A DNA stretch of 25,414 nucleotides. Source: a virus. The notes under the pieces were generated by a model that saw only the letters and a program-made list of their open reading frames with translations, ran no database searches and was not told the origin of the DNA. Where the stretch lies: positions 1 through 25,414 of IMG/VR virus record IMGVR_UViG_3300047667_000418. The stretch is one strand, 5' to 3'. Made by a program: the position numbers and the translations under genes. Of this stretch, positions 8,548 through 17,255 are shown in pieces (position 1 is the stretch's first letter; each line of letters opens with the position of its first letter).

Positions 8548-10887
8548 ATGAACATTAAAGTCACTAAAAGATCAGGAAAAATAGTAGAGTTAAATTTAGA
8601 AAAGTGGCAAGCCCAAATAGCAAAAGTATGTGAAGGTGTATCTGATGTATCACAGTCAATGATTGAGATCACATCACAACCTCATTTCTTTGATGGTATT
8701 ACTACTAGAGAAATCGATGGTCTAACACTACGTGCTATCGTTGATCTTATCGATGAAGAACAAAGTCCAGAGACAGGACATACAAATTATCAGTTTGTTG
8801 CAGGAAAACAACGTTTATCTATGCTACGAAAAGATGTTTATGGACAATATCAACCACCTCATCTATATCAGATTGTAAAGACCAATGTAGAATCAGGCTT
8901 GTATACTCCAGAGTTACTTGAATGGTATTCAGAAGAAGACTGGAACAAGATGGATAAAATTATCAACCATGAAAAAGATGAGAATGCATCTTATGCCGCA
9001 ATTGAGCAGATGATTGGTAAGTATCTTGTTAGAAACAGATCGACGGGTCAAATATATGAAACACCACAAGTAAGATACATGATTGCGGCCGCAACTGTAT
9101 TTCATAAAGAAGAACCAGCAATTGCAAGAATGAGATACATTAAAGAATATTACCAATGTGCTAGTGAAGGACTATTTACGTTAGCAACTCCAGTACTTGC
9201 AGGACTCGGAACGCCTACTAAACAGTTTAGTTCTTGTGTTCTTATTAAGAGTGATGATGACTTAGACAGCATCTTTGCTTCTGGTGAGATGATGGCCAAG
9301 TATGCAAGTAAACGTGCAGGCATTGGTCTTGAAATAGGGCGTTTAAGACCCCTAGGATCGCCTATAAGAGGCGGAGAGATCATGCATACGGGAATGATAC
9401 CCTTTCTAAAGAAGTGGTTCGGAGACTTACGTTCATGCTCACAAGGTGGTATTCGTAATGCTAGTGCTACAGTATTTTATCCTATCTGGCATCATCAGTT
9501 TGATGATTTGATTGTACTTAAAAACAATCAAGGAACAGATGAGACAAGAGTCAGACACATGGACTATGGTATATGTCTAAACGCATTCTTTTGGAAACGA
9601 TTTAAAGACAAAGGCAATATTACATTCTTTGATCCAAACGAAGTGCCTGATCTGTATGAAGCATTTTATTCAGATACTGCTAAATTTGAAGAATTGTATA
9701 TCAAATACGAAAGGTCCCGTAGCCTGCGGAAGAAAGTCATGTCAGCAGAAGAAGTCTTTAAGTCTGGTATCTTAAAAGAAAGAACAGACACAGGAAGAAT
9801 ATACTTAGTCTATGTTGACAACGTATCTAATCAAGGTCCGTTTGATACTACAGAGCATCCTATCTATCAGAGCAATCTATGTTGTGAGATATTGTTGCCT
9901 ACAAAGCCTTTTAAACGTTTAGATGATGATACGGGACGTATTGCTCTCTGTACACTTGGATCGATCAACTGGGGAGCATTCAGACACCCTGAGGACATGC
10001 GTAGAGCATGTCGCATACTACAACGTAGTTTGTGCAATATCTTAGATTACCAAGATTTCTTATCTATTCAAAGCAAGTTAAGCAATGATGAAATACAACC
10101 ATTGGGTATTGGTGTTACTAACTTAGCATACTGGCATGCAAAACGTGATTACATATATGGTGACAAAGATGCTCTACAAGATGTTAAGACATGGATGGAA
10201 CATCAAGCATTCTTCTTAACAGAAGCAACAGTAGAATTAGCAAAAGAAAGAGGCCCGTGTTTAGATAGTCACAAGACATGGTATGGTAAAGGAACGTTCC
10301 CTTGGGAACGTAGAGCAAAAGGTGTTAATAAATTAGCAAACTTTAAACCAGAATGTGATTGGGAAACATTACGTAAAGATATGAAAGAGCATGGTGTTAG
10401 AAACGCAACTCTAATGGCAATTGCACCAGTCGAATCATCTAGTGTTGTTATCAATTCAACGAACGGTATTGAAATGCCAATGAGTTTAATCTCTGTTAAA
10501 GAAAGTAAAGCAGGATCGTTGACACAAGTAGTGCCTGACTATCACATTAAACGTGTAAGAAACTCTTATCAGTTGATGTGGGAACAGAAAGACTGTGATG
10601 CGTATTTAAAAACTGCATCAGTATTAGCGGCCTATGTAGATCAAAGTATATCTACTAACACATTTTACAATCCTGCACACTTTAAAGATCAAAAAGTTCC
10701 TACAACATTGATTGCAAAGAACTTAATGCAGGCACATCAATGGGGACTTAAGACTTTTTACTATTCTTTAATAAATAAAGCTGGGGTCAAAAGAACTGAC
10801 GAACAAAATGTAGTACAAGACATAGCAAAACAATATATAGCAGAGCCAGAATTTGAAGATGATGACTGCGAAGCATGTAAACTTTAA
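8548..10887 (+). CDS. nrdA: Class I ribonucleotide reductase, large (alpha) subunit
   Basis: Reduces ribonucleoside diphosphates to deoxy forms for phage DNA synthesis, acting with NrdB. The 779 residues include an N-terminal ATP-cone (~3-95, VTKRSGK...), the active-site cysteine pair C230 (QFSSC) and C468 (IALCTL), the N443-C445-E447 catalytic trio in SNLCCEI, the paired tyrosines Y738-Y739 that relay the radical, and a C-terminal CEACKL tail (C774, C777) that would be re-reduced by glutaredoxin. Length and all key residues fit a complete class Ia-type enzyme. nrdB follows 9 bases after its stop, and a glutaredoxin gene comes next, completing the pathway. The ATP-cone suggests allosteric control by dATP/ATP. 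Confidence 0.97.
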   Translation: MNIKVTKRSGKIVELNLEKWQAQIAKVCEGVSDVSQSMIEITSQPHFFDGITTREIDGLTLRAIVDLIDEEQSPETGHTNYQFVAGKQRLSMLRKDVYGQYQPPHLYQIVKTNVESGLYTPELLEWYSEEDWNKMDKIINHEKDENASYAAIEQMIGKYLVRNRSTGQIYETPQVRYMIAAATVFHKEEPAIARMRYIKEYYQCASEGLFTLATPVLAGLGTPTKQFSSCVLIKSDDDLDSIFASGEMMAKYASKRAGIGLEIGRLRPLGSPIRGGEIMHTGMIPFLKKWFGDLRSCSQGGIRNASATVFYPIWHHQFDDLIVLKNNQGTDETRVRHMDYGICLNAFFWKRFKDKGNITFFDPNEVPDLYEAFYSDTAKFEELYIKYERSRSLRKKVMSAEEVFKSGILKERTDTGRIYLVYVDNVSNQGPFDTTEHPIYQSNLCCEILLPTKPFKRLDDDTGRIALCTLGSINWGAFRHPEDMRRACRILQRSLCNILDYQDFLSIQSKLSNDEIQPLGIGVTNLAYWHAKRDYIYGDKDALQDVKTWMEHQAFFLTEATVELAKERGPCLDSHKTWYGKGTFPWERRAKGVNKLANFKPECDWETLRKDMKEHGVRNATLMAIAPVESSSVVINSTNGIEMPMSLISVKESKAGSLTQVVPDYHIKRVRNSYQLMWEQKDCDAYLKTASVLAAYVDQSISTNTFYNPAHFKDQKVPTTLIAKNLMQAHQWGLKTFYYSLINKAGVKRTDEQNVVQDIAKQYIAEPEFEDDDCEACKL

Positions 10888-10896
10888 GGAATAGAA

Positions 10897-12000
10897 ATGA
10901 GCAAAGAACAATACGATTTAACAAAACAAACAACTTACCTAGACAATAAAATGTTCTTAGACCCTGCCGGTCCTGTAACTATTCAACGATTTGAAGAAGT
11001 TAAGTACGATCAGATAGCAAACTTTGAAGAAACTGCAAGAGGCTTCTTTTGGATACCAGAAGAAATTAGTCTAACTAAAGATGCAGGAGACTTCAAAGAT
11101 GCATCAGATGCTGTCAAGCATATCTTTACTGCTAACTTGCTTAGACAAACAGCATTAGACAGTCTACAAGGCAGAGGCCCTGTACAAGTCTTTACTCCTG
11201 TTGTGAGTCTACCAGAACTAGAAGCACTAATGTATAATTGGTCATTCTTTGAGACTAACATACATTCACGTTCTTACAGTCATATCATTAGAAACATCTA
11301 TAACGTACCTAAAGATATCTTTGATACTATTCACAACACGAAAGAAATTGCTGACATGGCATCTTCAGTATGTGAATACTATGATGCTCTACATGTAATC
11401 AACTGTCAAAAAGAAATGGGCAAGAAGATTGATGAAGAAAAACATATCAAAGCAATCTGGATGGCTCTACATGCAAGTTATGCCTTAGAAGCATTACGAT
11501 TCATGGTATCATTTGCTACATCATTAGCAATGGTAGAGAACAGAATCTTTATGGGCAACGGTAATATTATTTCATTAATCTTACAAGACGAACTATTGCA
11601 CAAAGGTTGGACAGGCTGGATCATTAAGCAAGTTGTTAAAGAAGATCCAAGATTTGCTAAAGCACAAAAAGAATGTGAGAAAGAAGTATACGATATGTAT
11701 ATGGATGTGATCAGAGAAGAAAAAGAATGGGCAGATTACTTGTTTCAAAAGGGTCCTGTGATCGGCCTTAATGCAAATATTCTAAAAGAGTTTGTAGATT
11801 ATACTGCATTAGAATCGTTGAAAGCAATCAACATTAAGTATGAAAGTTCTGCTCCAAAAGCAAGTCCTATCCCTTGGTTTAACAAGCATAGTGATACTAG
11901 CAAGAAGCAAACTGCACTGCAAGAAAATGAATCAACTAACTATGTAATCGGCGTTATGTCAGAATCACTTGACTATGACGAGTTACCTGAGTTAGCATAA
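10897..12000 (+). CDS. nrdB: Class I ribonucleotide reductase, small (beta) subunit
   Basis: Generates and stores the radical used by NrdA. The 367-residue ferritin-like protein shows the expected metal ligands D88, E119, H123, E198, E232 and H235 and the radical tyrosine Y127 in HSRSYSH. Against E. coli NrdB the first helix pair carries one extra residue between E119 and H123 (ExxxH instead of ExxH), while all downstream spacings are kept. The tyrosine argues against a tyrosine-less class Ic/Id enzyme. The C-terminal tail (YDELPELA) would dock on NrdA. The start has a GGAATAGAAATG context; the gene directly follows nrdA in an operon. Confidence 0.95.
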   Translation: MSKEQYDLTKQTTYLDNKMFLDPAGPVTIQRFEEVKYDQIANFEETARGFFWIPEEISLTKDAGDFKDASDAVKHIFTANLLRQTALDSLQGRGPVQVFTPVVSLPELEALMYNWSFFETNIHSRSYSHIIRNIYNVPKDIFDTIHNTKEIADMASSVCEYYDALHVINCQKEMGKKIDEEKHIKAIWMALHASYALEALRFMVSFATSLAMVENRIFMGNGNIISLILQDELLHKGWTGWIIKQVVKEDPRFAKAQKECEKEVYDMYMDVIREEKEWADYLFQKGPVIGLNANILKEFVDYTALESLKAINIKYESSAPKASPIPWFNKHSDTSKKQTALQENESTNYVIGVMSESLDYDELPELA

Positions 12001-12007
12001 AATTTAT

Positions 12008-12037
12008 TTGACTGTAGAAAATCGTATTAAATATACA
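12008..12037 (+). promoter_or_regulatory. Putative sigma70-like promoter before glutaredoxin
   Basis: TTGACT and TATACA are 18 bases apart in the gap after nrdB. The spacer holds CGTATTAAATAT (12023-12034), which is also present, identical, in the metK promoter (15999-16010). Confidence 0.5.
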
Positions 12038-12065
12038 TAGAACAATAAACTATTTAGGAGAAAAA

Positions 12066-12311
12066 ATGAAAGCCATTGTATGGAGTAAAGATAACTGCAC
12101 TTATTGTGATCAAGCAAAGAAACTACTTGAAGAAAAAGGCATTGAATTTGAAGAAAAGAAAATTGGTCATGGGTATACATTAGAAAACTTATTAGAAGTA
12201 GTACCTAATGCACGTACCGCCCCTCAAATCTTTTTAGGTGAGAAATACATAGGTGGATTCATGGAATTAAAAGAAGAAATGATTAATTATAACAGTAACT
12301 CAAACGACTAG
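12066..12311 (+). CDS. grx: Glutaredoxin
   Basis: An 81-residue glutaredoxin with a CTYC redox motif (C11-C14), the cis-proline segment TAPQIF (~51-56) and the GG-F-E glutathione-side segment (YIGGFMEL). Length is that of bacterial glutaredoxin 3. Directly downstream of nrdAB, it is the likely reductant for the C-terminal cysteines of NrdA, using host glutathione. A good Shine-Dalgarno sequence (AGGAG) precedes the ATG, and the gene has its own promoter-like sequence, so it may also be expressed apart from nrdAB. Confidence 0.93.
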   Translation: MKAIVWSKDNCTYCDQAKKLLEEKGIEFEEKKIGHGYTLENLLEVVPNARTAPQIFLGEKYIGGFMELKEEMINYNSNSND

Positions 12312-12319
12312 GAGCAATA

Positions 12320-12637
12320 ATGGAAAACAAAGCAATACAAGATATCAAAGTAGGGGGAATCTATACCCTTAAAATCTTTAGTGGTGAAGAAATTGTTGCT
12401 AAAGTAGTAGGAAATTCTGACGGTTGGCTTGAACTATCAGATCCAGTATCGTTAGCACCTAGTCAAACTGGAATGGCACTAGTACCTAGTGTATTCTCTG
12501 CAAATGCGACAGAAAACGTAAGACTAAATACTCTTAGTGTTTCTTTTATTGCAACGACAGCAGATGAAGTTAAAGACAAGTATAGAGAGGCTACTACAGG
12601 GATAACTGTACCCGACAAAAAGATACTAGTAGGATAA
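12320..12637 (+). CDS. Small conserved marine-phage protein, possibly Sm-like fold
   Basis: 105 residues, 8 bases after the glutaredoxin gene with GGAG before the ATG. The N-terminal half (GGIYTLKIFSGEEIVAKVVG, then LELSDPVSLAPS) has the strand pattern of a small Sm-like beta barrel; the C-terminal half ends in a charged helix (DEVKDKYREATTGI). I recall proteins of this shape in marine T4-like phages, with no known function. No membrane segment or catalytic motif. Being between nrd/grx genes and a tail-tip gene, context does not settle its role. Confidence 0.75.
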   Translation: MENKAIQDIKVGGIYTLKIFSGEEIVAKVVGNSDGWLELSDPVSLAPSQTGMALVPSVFSANATENVRLNTLSVSFIATTADEVKDKYREATTGITVPDKKILVG

Positions 12638-12643
12638 AATTAC

Positions 12644-12922
12644 ATGGCCAAATTGAGCCGCAAAGACGATAAAAATACTACAGGCGGCAAGATTTTAAAT
12701 GGCGCCGGAACTGTCTTTGCTGAAGGCAAACCGGTTGGTCTTCATGTCAGTGATATCACACCTCATAAACCCAAACCAAAAGAGAAACCTCATAAAGCGG
12801 CAAAGACTACAGAAGGTAGTCCAACTGTATTTGCTGAAGGCAAACCAGTTCTCAGAGTAGGATCAGGCAATGATTGCGGGCACAAGATCGTTGACGGTTG
12901 TGCTACAGTATTTGTTCCTTAG
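12644..12922 (+). CDS. PAAR-like tail spike tip protein
   Basis: A 92-residue protein with two PAAR-type half-repeats: GGKILNGAGTVFAEGKPVG near the start and EGSPTVFAEGKPVLRVGS...CGHKIVDGCATVFVP at the end. PAAR proteins cap the membrane-piercing spike of contractile tails (T4 gp5.4) and bind a metal ion through His/Cys. Candidate ligands here are the histidines near 34-42 and the late C/H (NDCGHK). A Pro/Lys/His-rich linker (~42-56) separates the two halves, which is longer than in simple PAAR proteins. The next gene encodes a large virion protein, consistent with a tail-tip/baseplate block. Confidence 0.75.
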   Translation: MAKLSRKDDKNTTGGKILNGAGTVFAEGKPVGLHVSDITPHKPKPKEKPHKAAKTTEGSPTVFAEGKPVLRVGSGNDCGHKIVDGCATVFVP

Positions 12923-12930
12923 GATAATAT

Positions 12931-15900
12931 ATGGCTGATACAGGTAAACAAAGTCCACTAGGCATAAACGTATTAGGAGGCATCTTACAGAATAGATGTC
13001 TTCAAATCAATTCTAATGCTGAATTCTTTATGGGTATTAGTAAATCAAACTCTGATTACACATACGGCAGACTAATAGAAGGAACCGTGCTTAGAATGCT
13101 CACATGGGCTATCAATGACGGGTTTGCTAGAGGTCTAATCAACGATACTACATATAACAATCTTATTTCTATCAGCGGAGACAACAACGAATGTTATGCA
13201 TTAGGTAATTCAAAACCACCTACATATATAGCAGTTGATCCATCAGGCTCTTGGGCAGGAAAAACAGAAGGCTCAGCAGATTGTAAAGCAGTTGAGTTTG
13301 GAGTATCTCAAGGAATAACAGGGGCATTACCGGCTCCAGCAAATGCAGGATATTCAGTTAGTAGTGCTACAGATTACGGACAAGAAGCAACCTGGTTACC
13401 ATATGACACTACGAATGCTAACAAGAGTATTACTCAATGGGGATGGATTAGATGTCATGCTTTACAAGCACACAACGAATTTAACTTTCATGCAAAAGTA
13501 GGATCAGAGGGTGCAAACTTAGACTCTAATCCAGATCCACAATATGAAAACTTCTGTGGATCATTTAATGAAGCCTACGGTTATGCTCAATTCACTAACA
13601 AAACAATTAATACAGCAAATAATTCAAAAACCTTCTTAGAAGGTACATTCAGTAATATGGATGATTTAATTACAGGTGATATGACTGGGGTAAGTTTATA
13701 TACTGAAGGACTTGCCTTTGATTTACAACAATTAGAAAAAGTTTTTGATTTTAGAAGATTAGATCGATTTGGTTTCCCATCAACTCTACTTCAACAATTA
13801 CATGATGCCGGTGGACTCACGCAAGATTTAAATTTAAACTTGGGAGCCGCAGGTTTATCTGCAAAAGACATTAGAAAATTATCAACTACAAAGACTAACG
13901 GAACTGAAGAAGAAGAACGAAAAATATACACTGCTTTTTTAGGAATAACCGGCAACAACTTAGTTGCATGTGCATCATCATTAACATCTAGTGATTGGTT
14001 TCTTTGGAGATGCACCACTGATGATGAAAAATCACAGATTCGTACTTTGGCTGATCTATTAAACCCGTGGTACTTATTTCAAAACTCTAATGTAACACTT
14101 ACAGTTCCTGTTTATAATGATGAGATAGGAAGGCCGACTGGATCAAAAACATATTACTTAATTTATAACACAGATGGATCAATAAACAGTGCAATCAACA
14201 CTTCAAATGTTAAAGACATTGTAGGGTCACTTATCACCGCAGGCGCGCCTACAGTAAGTCTAGGTGAAGCAAAAGATAAACCGACAACTAGGTTACCTAT
14301 AGGCTTTGATTCATATTTAGGAGGACCAAATGTTGTTGTTCCCACTGCTGTAGGACTAGCGGCAGCCGCAGTTAGATATTCTTTCTTGCAGATTAGTAAT
14401 ATCGAACAGTTAACTCCAGGAGAGTTAGGCGACTGTCTAAAATTCTTACAAACAATGCAAGACGTTGGTCCCGGGGCAAACGGTACAGAAGCAACTAGTA
14501 CTAATTTACAAAAACCAGTCAAAGATCCATTAGCAGATGAAGTTGCATTGCAAATAGCCTTAGGTTCAGGCCCAGGCGGAACTTTTAGAATGATGGATTT
14601 CTTCGGAAATATGTCTGGTGAACCATATGCTTGGAATCTACTGTACAGTTATCTTGCAGGAGACAATGAAGTCGGCAACATAACTGCTCAAGCATCTATA
14701 TCAGCCTTGGCAGCCATTTATCAACAACTATTTTTAACAGTCTCATGGGAGCAAGCCACTATTTCTCCTGTCTACACTGGTACAGGTCCATATACAGTAA
14801 CTGGTTGGACGATCACTAATGCAGGTGGAGGTTATGGAAGAGGTGGTGCACCAGATCCAGTCATTACGTTCTCAGATGGATTGGTTGGTGATGCAACTAT
14901 AGGAAGAAGTGATAAAGATACAGGTAGTAATAGTACAGGAACATTCGGTAGAGTAATATCTATTACAGGTGGAACAGGTACTACAAATAATATACCGACA
15001 GCAGTACTTGAAACTCCCCCTGTAGGAACATATGGATATGATCCAGCAACAGGCGGAACAAACTCGCCAAATGGAACAGCCTACAATTACAATACTGTAA
15101 CTCAATACTACATTAATAAAGCAAATACAGAAATTACTAATGTGACTTCTGTAGATAAGGACTTATTAAAAGTCGAAAGTTTAAACGTCATTTGGAATAC
15201 AATGGGTAAACAAATGAAAGTTGAACAACGTACTAGATACAATGTTTTGGGACGAGTAGAAATAGAAAGAGATCCTTTTGTGTATACTAACCAAGATTTA
15301 GTAACATTTGTTGATAGTGTACCAGATTATTCTGATTACAAAAGTCCTCAAGGCGTCGGCGCAAGAATGACATTAGAATTAATCGTAGATAGAGCATGTG
15401 ATGTAGGACAAAATATTGTAGCACAATTAAGACAAGAAAACAATGAGAAAGCACTTGCAAACTGCGGAATACCAGTTAATAATAATATTTCTGATTTGCT
15501 TCCCCCGGATATAAAAAACAAACAGTTAGCAAATGGAACAGTTGAAGGAGCAAAAGAAGGTATCGAAATCAATGGTGCAGAATTTGTTATTCCGAGTTGG
15601 CCAGTAATTGCTGGAGTAGACGGACCCATTGAATCAGGCCCAGGTGGTATATATGTTTCACCTACATTCGTACCAATTAGTTCAGAAAAACCTGGATCGT
15701 ATGATCCTCTTATTAACGGTGACCCTAATCCTCAAATAGGGCCTATTGTTTCTGTTGGTCCTCCTGAAGTAATTGCAGGACAACGAGTACCTAATGCAGA
15801 AAAGCCGAACGATATTACAAACTTTAGTTCAGGACCCGGCAATGTCGGAGTCAATAACGGAGGAGGCAAACCAGGGGGACCTAGACCTCCGTTTATACCA

Positions 15901-15972
15901 AAACAAAGTACTGCTGAAGCCATTGAACATGTTATTCATTGTAACTGTGATTGTTGGGACCTAATCGGTTAA
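12931..15972 (+). CDS. Large virion (baseplate/tail-region) protein of marine T4-like type
   Basis: 1013 residues starting 8 bases after the PAAR gene (AGGATAATATATG). The N-terminal region (TGKQSPLGINVLGG, SKSNSDYTYGRL, GNSKPPTY, WGWIRCHALQAHNEFN, FLEGTFSNMDDLITGDMTGVSL) matches, from memory, a conserved structural protein of marine T4-like cyanophages that lies next to the PAAR gene; its exact place in the virion is not known to me. Residues ~615-720 form a Gly/Thr-rich insert with a WTITNAGGGYGRGG motif. Residues ~880-990 are a Pro/Gly/Asn-rich linker, and the protein ends in CNCDCWDLIG, a tight cysteine cluster that might bind metal. No signal peptide or membrane segment. Inferred to be a baseplate-associated component. 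Confidence 0.7.
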   Translation: MADTGKQSPLGINVLGGILQNRCLQINSNAEFFMGISKSNSDYTYGRLIEGTVLRMLTWAINDGFARGLINDTTYNNLISISGDNNECYALGNSKPPTYIAVDPSGSWAGKTEGSADCKAVEFGVSQGITGALPAPANAGYSVSSATDYGQEATWLPYDTTNANKSITQWGWIRCHALQAHNEFNFHAKVGSEGANLDSNPDPQYENFCGSFNEAYGYAQFTNKTINTANNSKTFLEGTFSNMDDLITGDMTGVSLYTEGLAFDLQQLEKVFDFRRLDRFGFPSTLLQQLHDAGGLTQDLNLNLGAAGLSAKDIRKLSTTKTNGTEEEERKIYTAFLGITGNNLVACASSLTSSDWFLWRCTTDDEKSQIRTLADLLNPWYLFQNSNVTLTVPVYNDEIGRPTGSKTYYLIYNTDGSINSAINTSNVKDIVGSLITAGAPTVSLGEAKDKPTTRLPIGFDSYLGGPNVVVPTAVGLAAAAVRYSFLQISNIEQLTPGELGDCLKFLQTMQDVGPGANGTEATSTNLQKPVKDPLADEVALQIALGSGPGGTFRMMDFFGNMSGEPYAWNLLYSYLAGDNEVGNITAQASISALAAIYQQLFLTVSWEQATISPVYTGTGPYTVTGWTITNAGGGYGRGGAPDPVITFSDGLVGDATIGRSDKDTGSNSTGTFGRVISITGGTGTTNNIPTAVLETPPVGTYGYDPATGGTNSPNGTAYNYNTVTQYYINKANTEITNVTSVDKDLLKVESLNVIWNTMGKQMKVEQRTRYNVLGRVEIERDPFVYTNQDLVTFVDSVPDYSDYKSPQGVGARMTLELIVDRACDVGQNIVAQLRQENNEKALANCGIPVNNNISDLLPPDIKNKQLANGTVEGAKEGIEINGAEFVIPSWPVIAGVDGPIESGPGGIYVSPTFVPISSEKPGSYDPLINGDPNPQIGPIVSVGPPEVIAGQRVPNAEKPNDITNFSSGPGNVGVNNGGGKPGGPRPPFIPKQSTAEAIEHVIHCNCDCWDLIG

Positions 15973-15992
15973 AAACTTTTTCTACCTACCCC

Positions 15993-16021
15993 TTGACACG
16001 TATTAAATATTAGTATACAAT
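15993..16021 (+). promoter_or_regulatory. Sigma70-like promoter of the metK operon
   Basis: TTGACA (perfect -35) and TACAAT (one mismatch from the -10 consensus) are 17 bases apart, 20 bases before the metK ATG. It suggests expression by host RNA polymerase early in infection. The spacer has the CGTATTAAATAT box shared with the glutaredoxin promoter. Confidence 0.75.
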
Positions 16022-16040
16022 ATACTATAGAGGACCATAT

Positions 16041-17180
16041 ATGAGTTATTATTTTACGAGTGAAAGTGTCTCAGAAGGACACCCGGATAAAGTCGCAGAT
16101 GCAATTAGTGATGCAATACTAGATTCATTCATGCAACACAAAGATCCTACTTTACGTTGTGCGTGTGAAACATTAGTGACCACAAACAAAGTAATAGTTG
16201 CAGGTGAATACAAAGGACATATCGATAGTTTAGATGTTGAATATCTAGTACGCAGAGTCGTTAAAAATATCGGCTATGAGCAAGACGGATTTCATTGGAA
16301 CAACTTAGAGGTTGTTAATCTACTACACGGACAGTCTCCTGATATTGCATTAGGAACAGACAATTTCGGTGCTGGCGACCAAGGTATTATGTTTGGTTAT
16401 GCTAATAAGGACACAGAAACGTTTATGCCTGCCCCACTCTACTACTCACATAGAATTGTAGAAATGCTTACAGCAGTTAGAAAGCAAGGCATTGTCCCTT
16501 GGTTAGGTCCTGATTCTAAATCACAGGTCACAGTAGAATACAATGACGATAGCACAGTTAAACGCATAGATAAAGTAGTTTGTTCTACACAGCATTCAGA
16601 ACAGGTCGATATAGAGACTGTAAGGGCACAGATACAAGAAGTAATTCAAAAAACATTACCAGCAGAACTCTTAGATGAAGGTACACAATACTTAATCAAT
16701 CCAACAGGCAGATTTGTTGTTGGTGGACCTGACGGAGATTCAGGTTTGACAGGTAGAAAGATCATTGTAGATACTTATGGTGGAAGTGCGCCTCATGGTG
16801 GTGGAGCATTCTCCGGAAAAGATCCATCAAAAGTAGATAGATCAGCGGCATACATGGCTCGTTATCTTGCTAAGAACATTGTAGCAAGTGGTAAAGCAAA
16901 TTGGGCTACTATTCAATTAAGTTATGCAATAGGTGTCGATCAACCTACTAGTGTTTATGTAGAAAGTGATAAAGACAGTAGAGACTTAACTAAGTGGATC
17001 ACTGAAAACGTAGATTTATCCCCTAAAGGTATTATCGACAGATTTGATCTATTCTCTCCTATCTATCATGCGACTACAAACTACGGTCACTTTGGAAAAG
17101 AATATTTACCTTGGGAGCAAATTAATTTATTCCCTAATGAAGCTCCAACAAGCACGAAGAAGAAGACTAAGACTAAATAG
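16041..17180 (+). CDS. metK: S-adenosylmethionine synthetase (methionine adenosyltransferase)
   Basis: Makes SAM from methionine and ATP. The 379 residues are full length for bacterial MetK and carry the signature sequences: SEGHPDK with H14 and D16, GAGDQGIMFGYA (~115), GDSGLTGRKIIVDTYGG and the phosphate loop GGGAFSGKDPSKVDRS (~255-270). Only the Lys/Thr-rich tail (STKKKTKTK) is unusual. A sigma70-like promoter and an AGAGGA ribosome site precede it. SAM users in the window are a radical SAM protein and a methyltransferase-like protein. Phages more often destroy SAM (T3 SAM hydrolase) or ignore it, so a viral SAM synthetase implies high demand for the cofactor. The function is near certain; the reason for carrying it is inference. 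Confidence 0.96.
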   Translation: MSYYFTSESVSEGHPDKVADAISDAILDSFMQHKDPTLRCACETLVTTNKVIVAGEYKGHIDSLDVEYLVRRVVKNIGYEQDGFHWNNLEVVNLLHGQSPDIALGTDNFGAGDQGIMFGYANKDTETFMPAPLYYSHRIVEMLTAVRKQGIVPWLGPDSKSQVTVEYNDDSTVKRIDKVVCSTQHSEQVDIETVRAQIQEVIQKTLPAELLDEGTQYLINPTGRFVVGGPDGDSGLTGRKIIVDTYGGSAPHGGGAFSGKDPSKVDRSAAYMARYLAKNIVASGKANWATIQLSYAIGVDQPTSVYVESDKDSRDLTKWITENVDLSPKGIIDRFDLFSPIYHATTNYGHFGKEYLPWEQINLFPNEAPTSTKKKTKTK

Positions 17181-17201
17181 AGTCAGACAAAGGAGTCGAA
17201 C

Positions 17202-17255
17202 ATGAGTAAGACTAAAAACGCAGTATCAACAAGAGTTGATGCTAATGGCTTATAG
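17202..17255 (+). CDS. Putative 17-codon leader ORF overlapping iscU start
   Basis: An ATG preceded by a very good Shine-Dalgarno sequence (AAAGGAG) opens a 17-residue ORF (MSKTKNAVSTRVDANGL) that ends 8 bases inside iscU in another frame. The iscU start itself has no clear Shine-Dalgarno sequence, so this peptide may serve to bring ribosomes to iscU by translational coupling. It could instead be the remnant of a longer gene. No family was recognised. Confidence 0.4.
   Translation: MSKTKNAVSTRVDANGL

Noticed and set aside
8548-12311. Inteins or introns in nrdA/nrdB
   Set aside because: Looked for because phage nrd genes often carry them; both reading frames are continuous, of normal length and without insertions apart from one residue in NrdB.
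17236-17244. TTG/ATG starts upstream of iscU ATG 17245
   Set aside because: ATG 17245 gives the exact N-terminus of the IscU family; the extra residues would be unusual.
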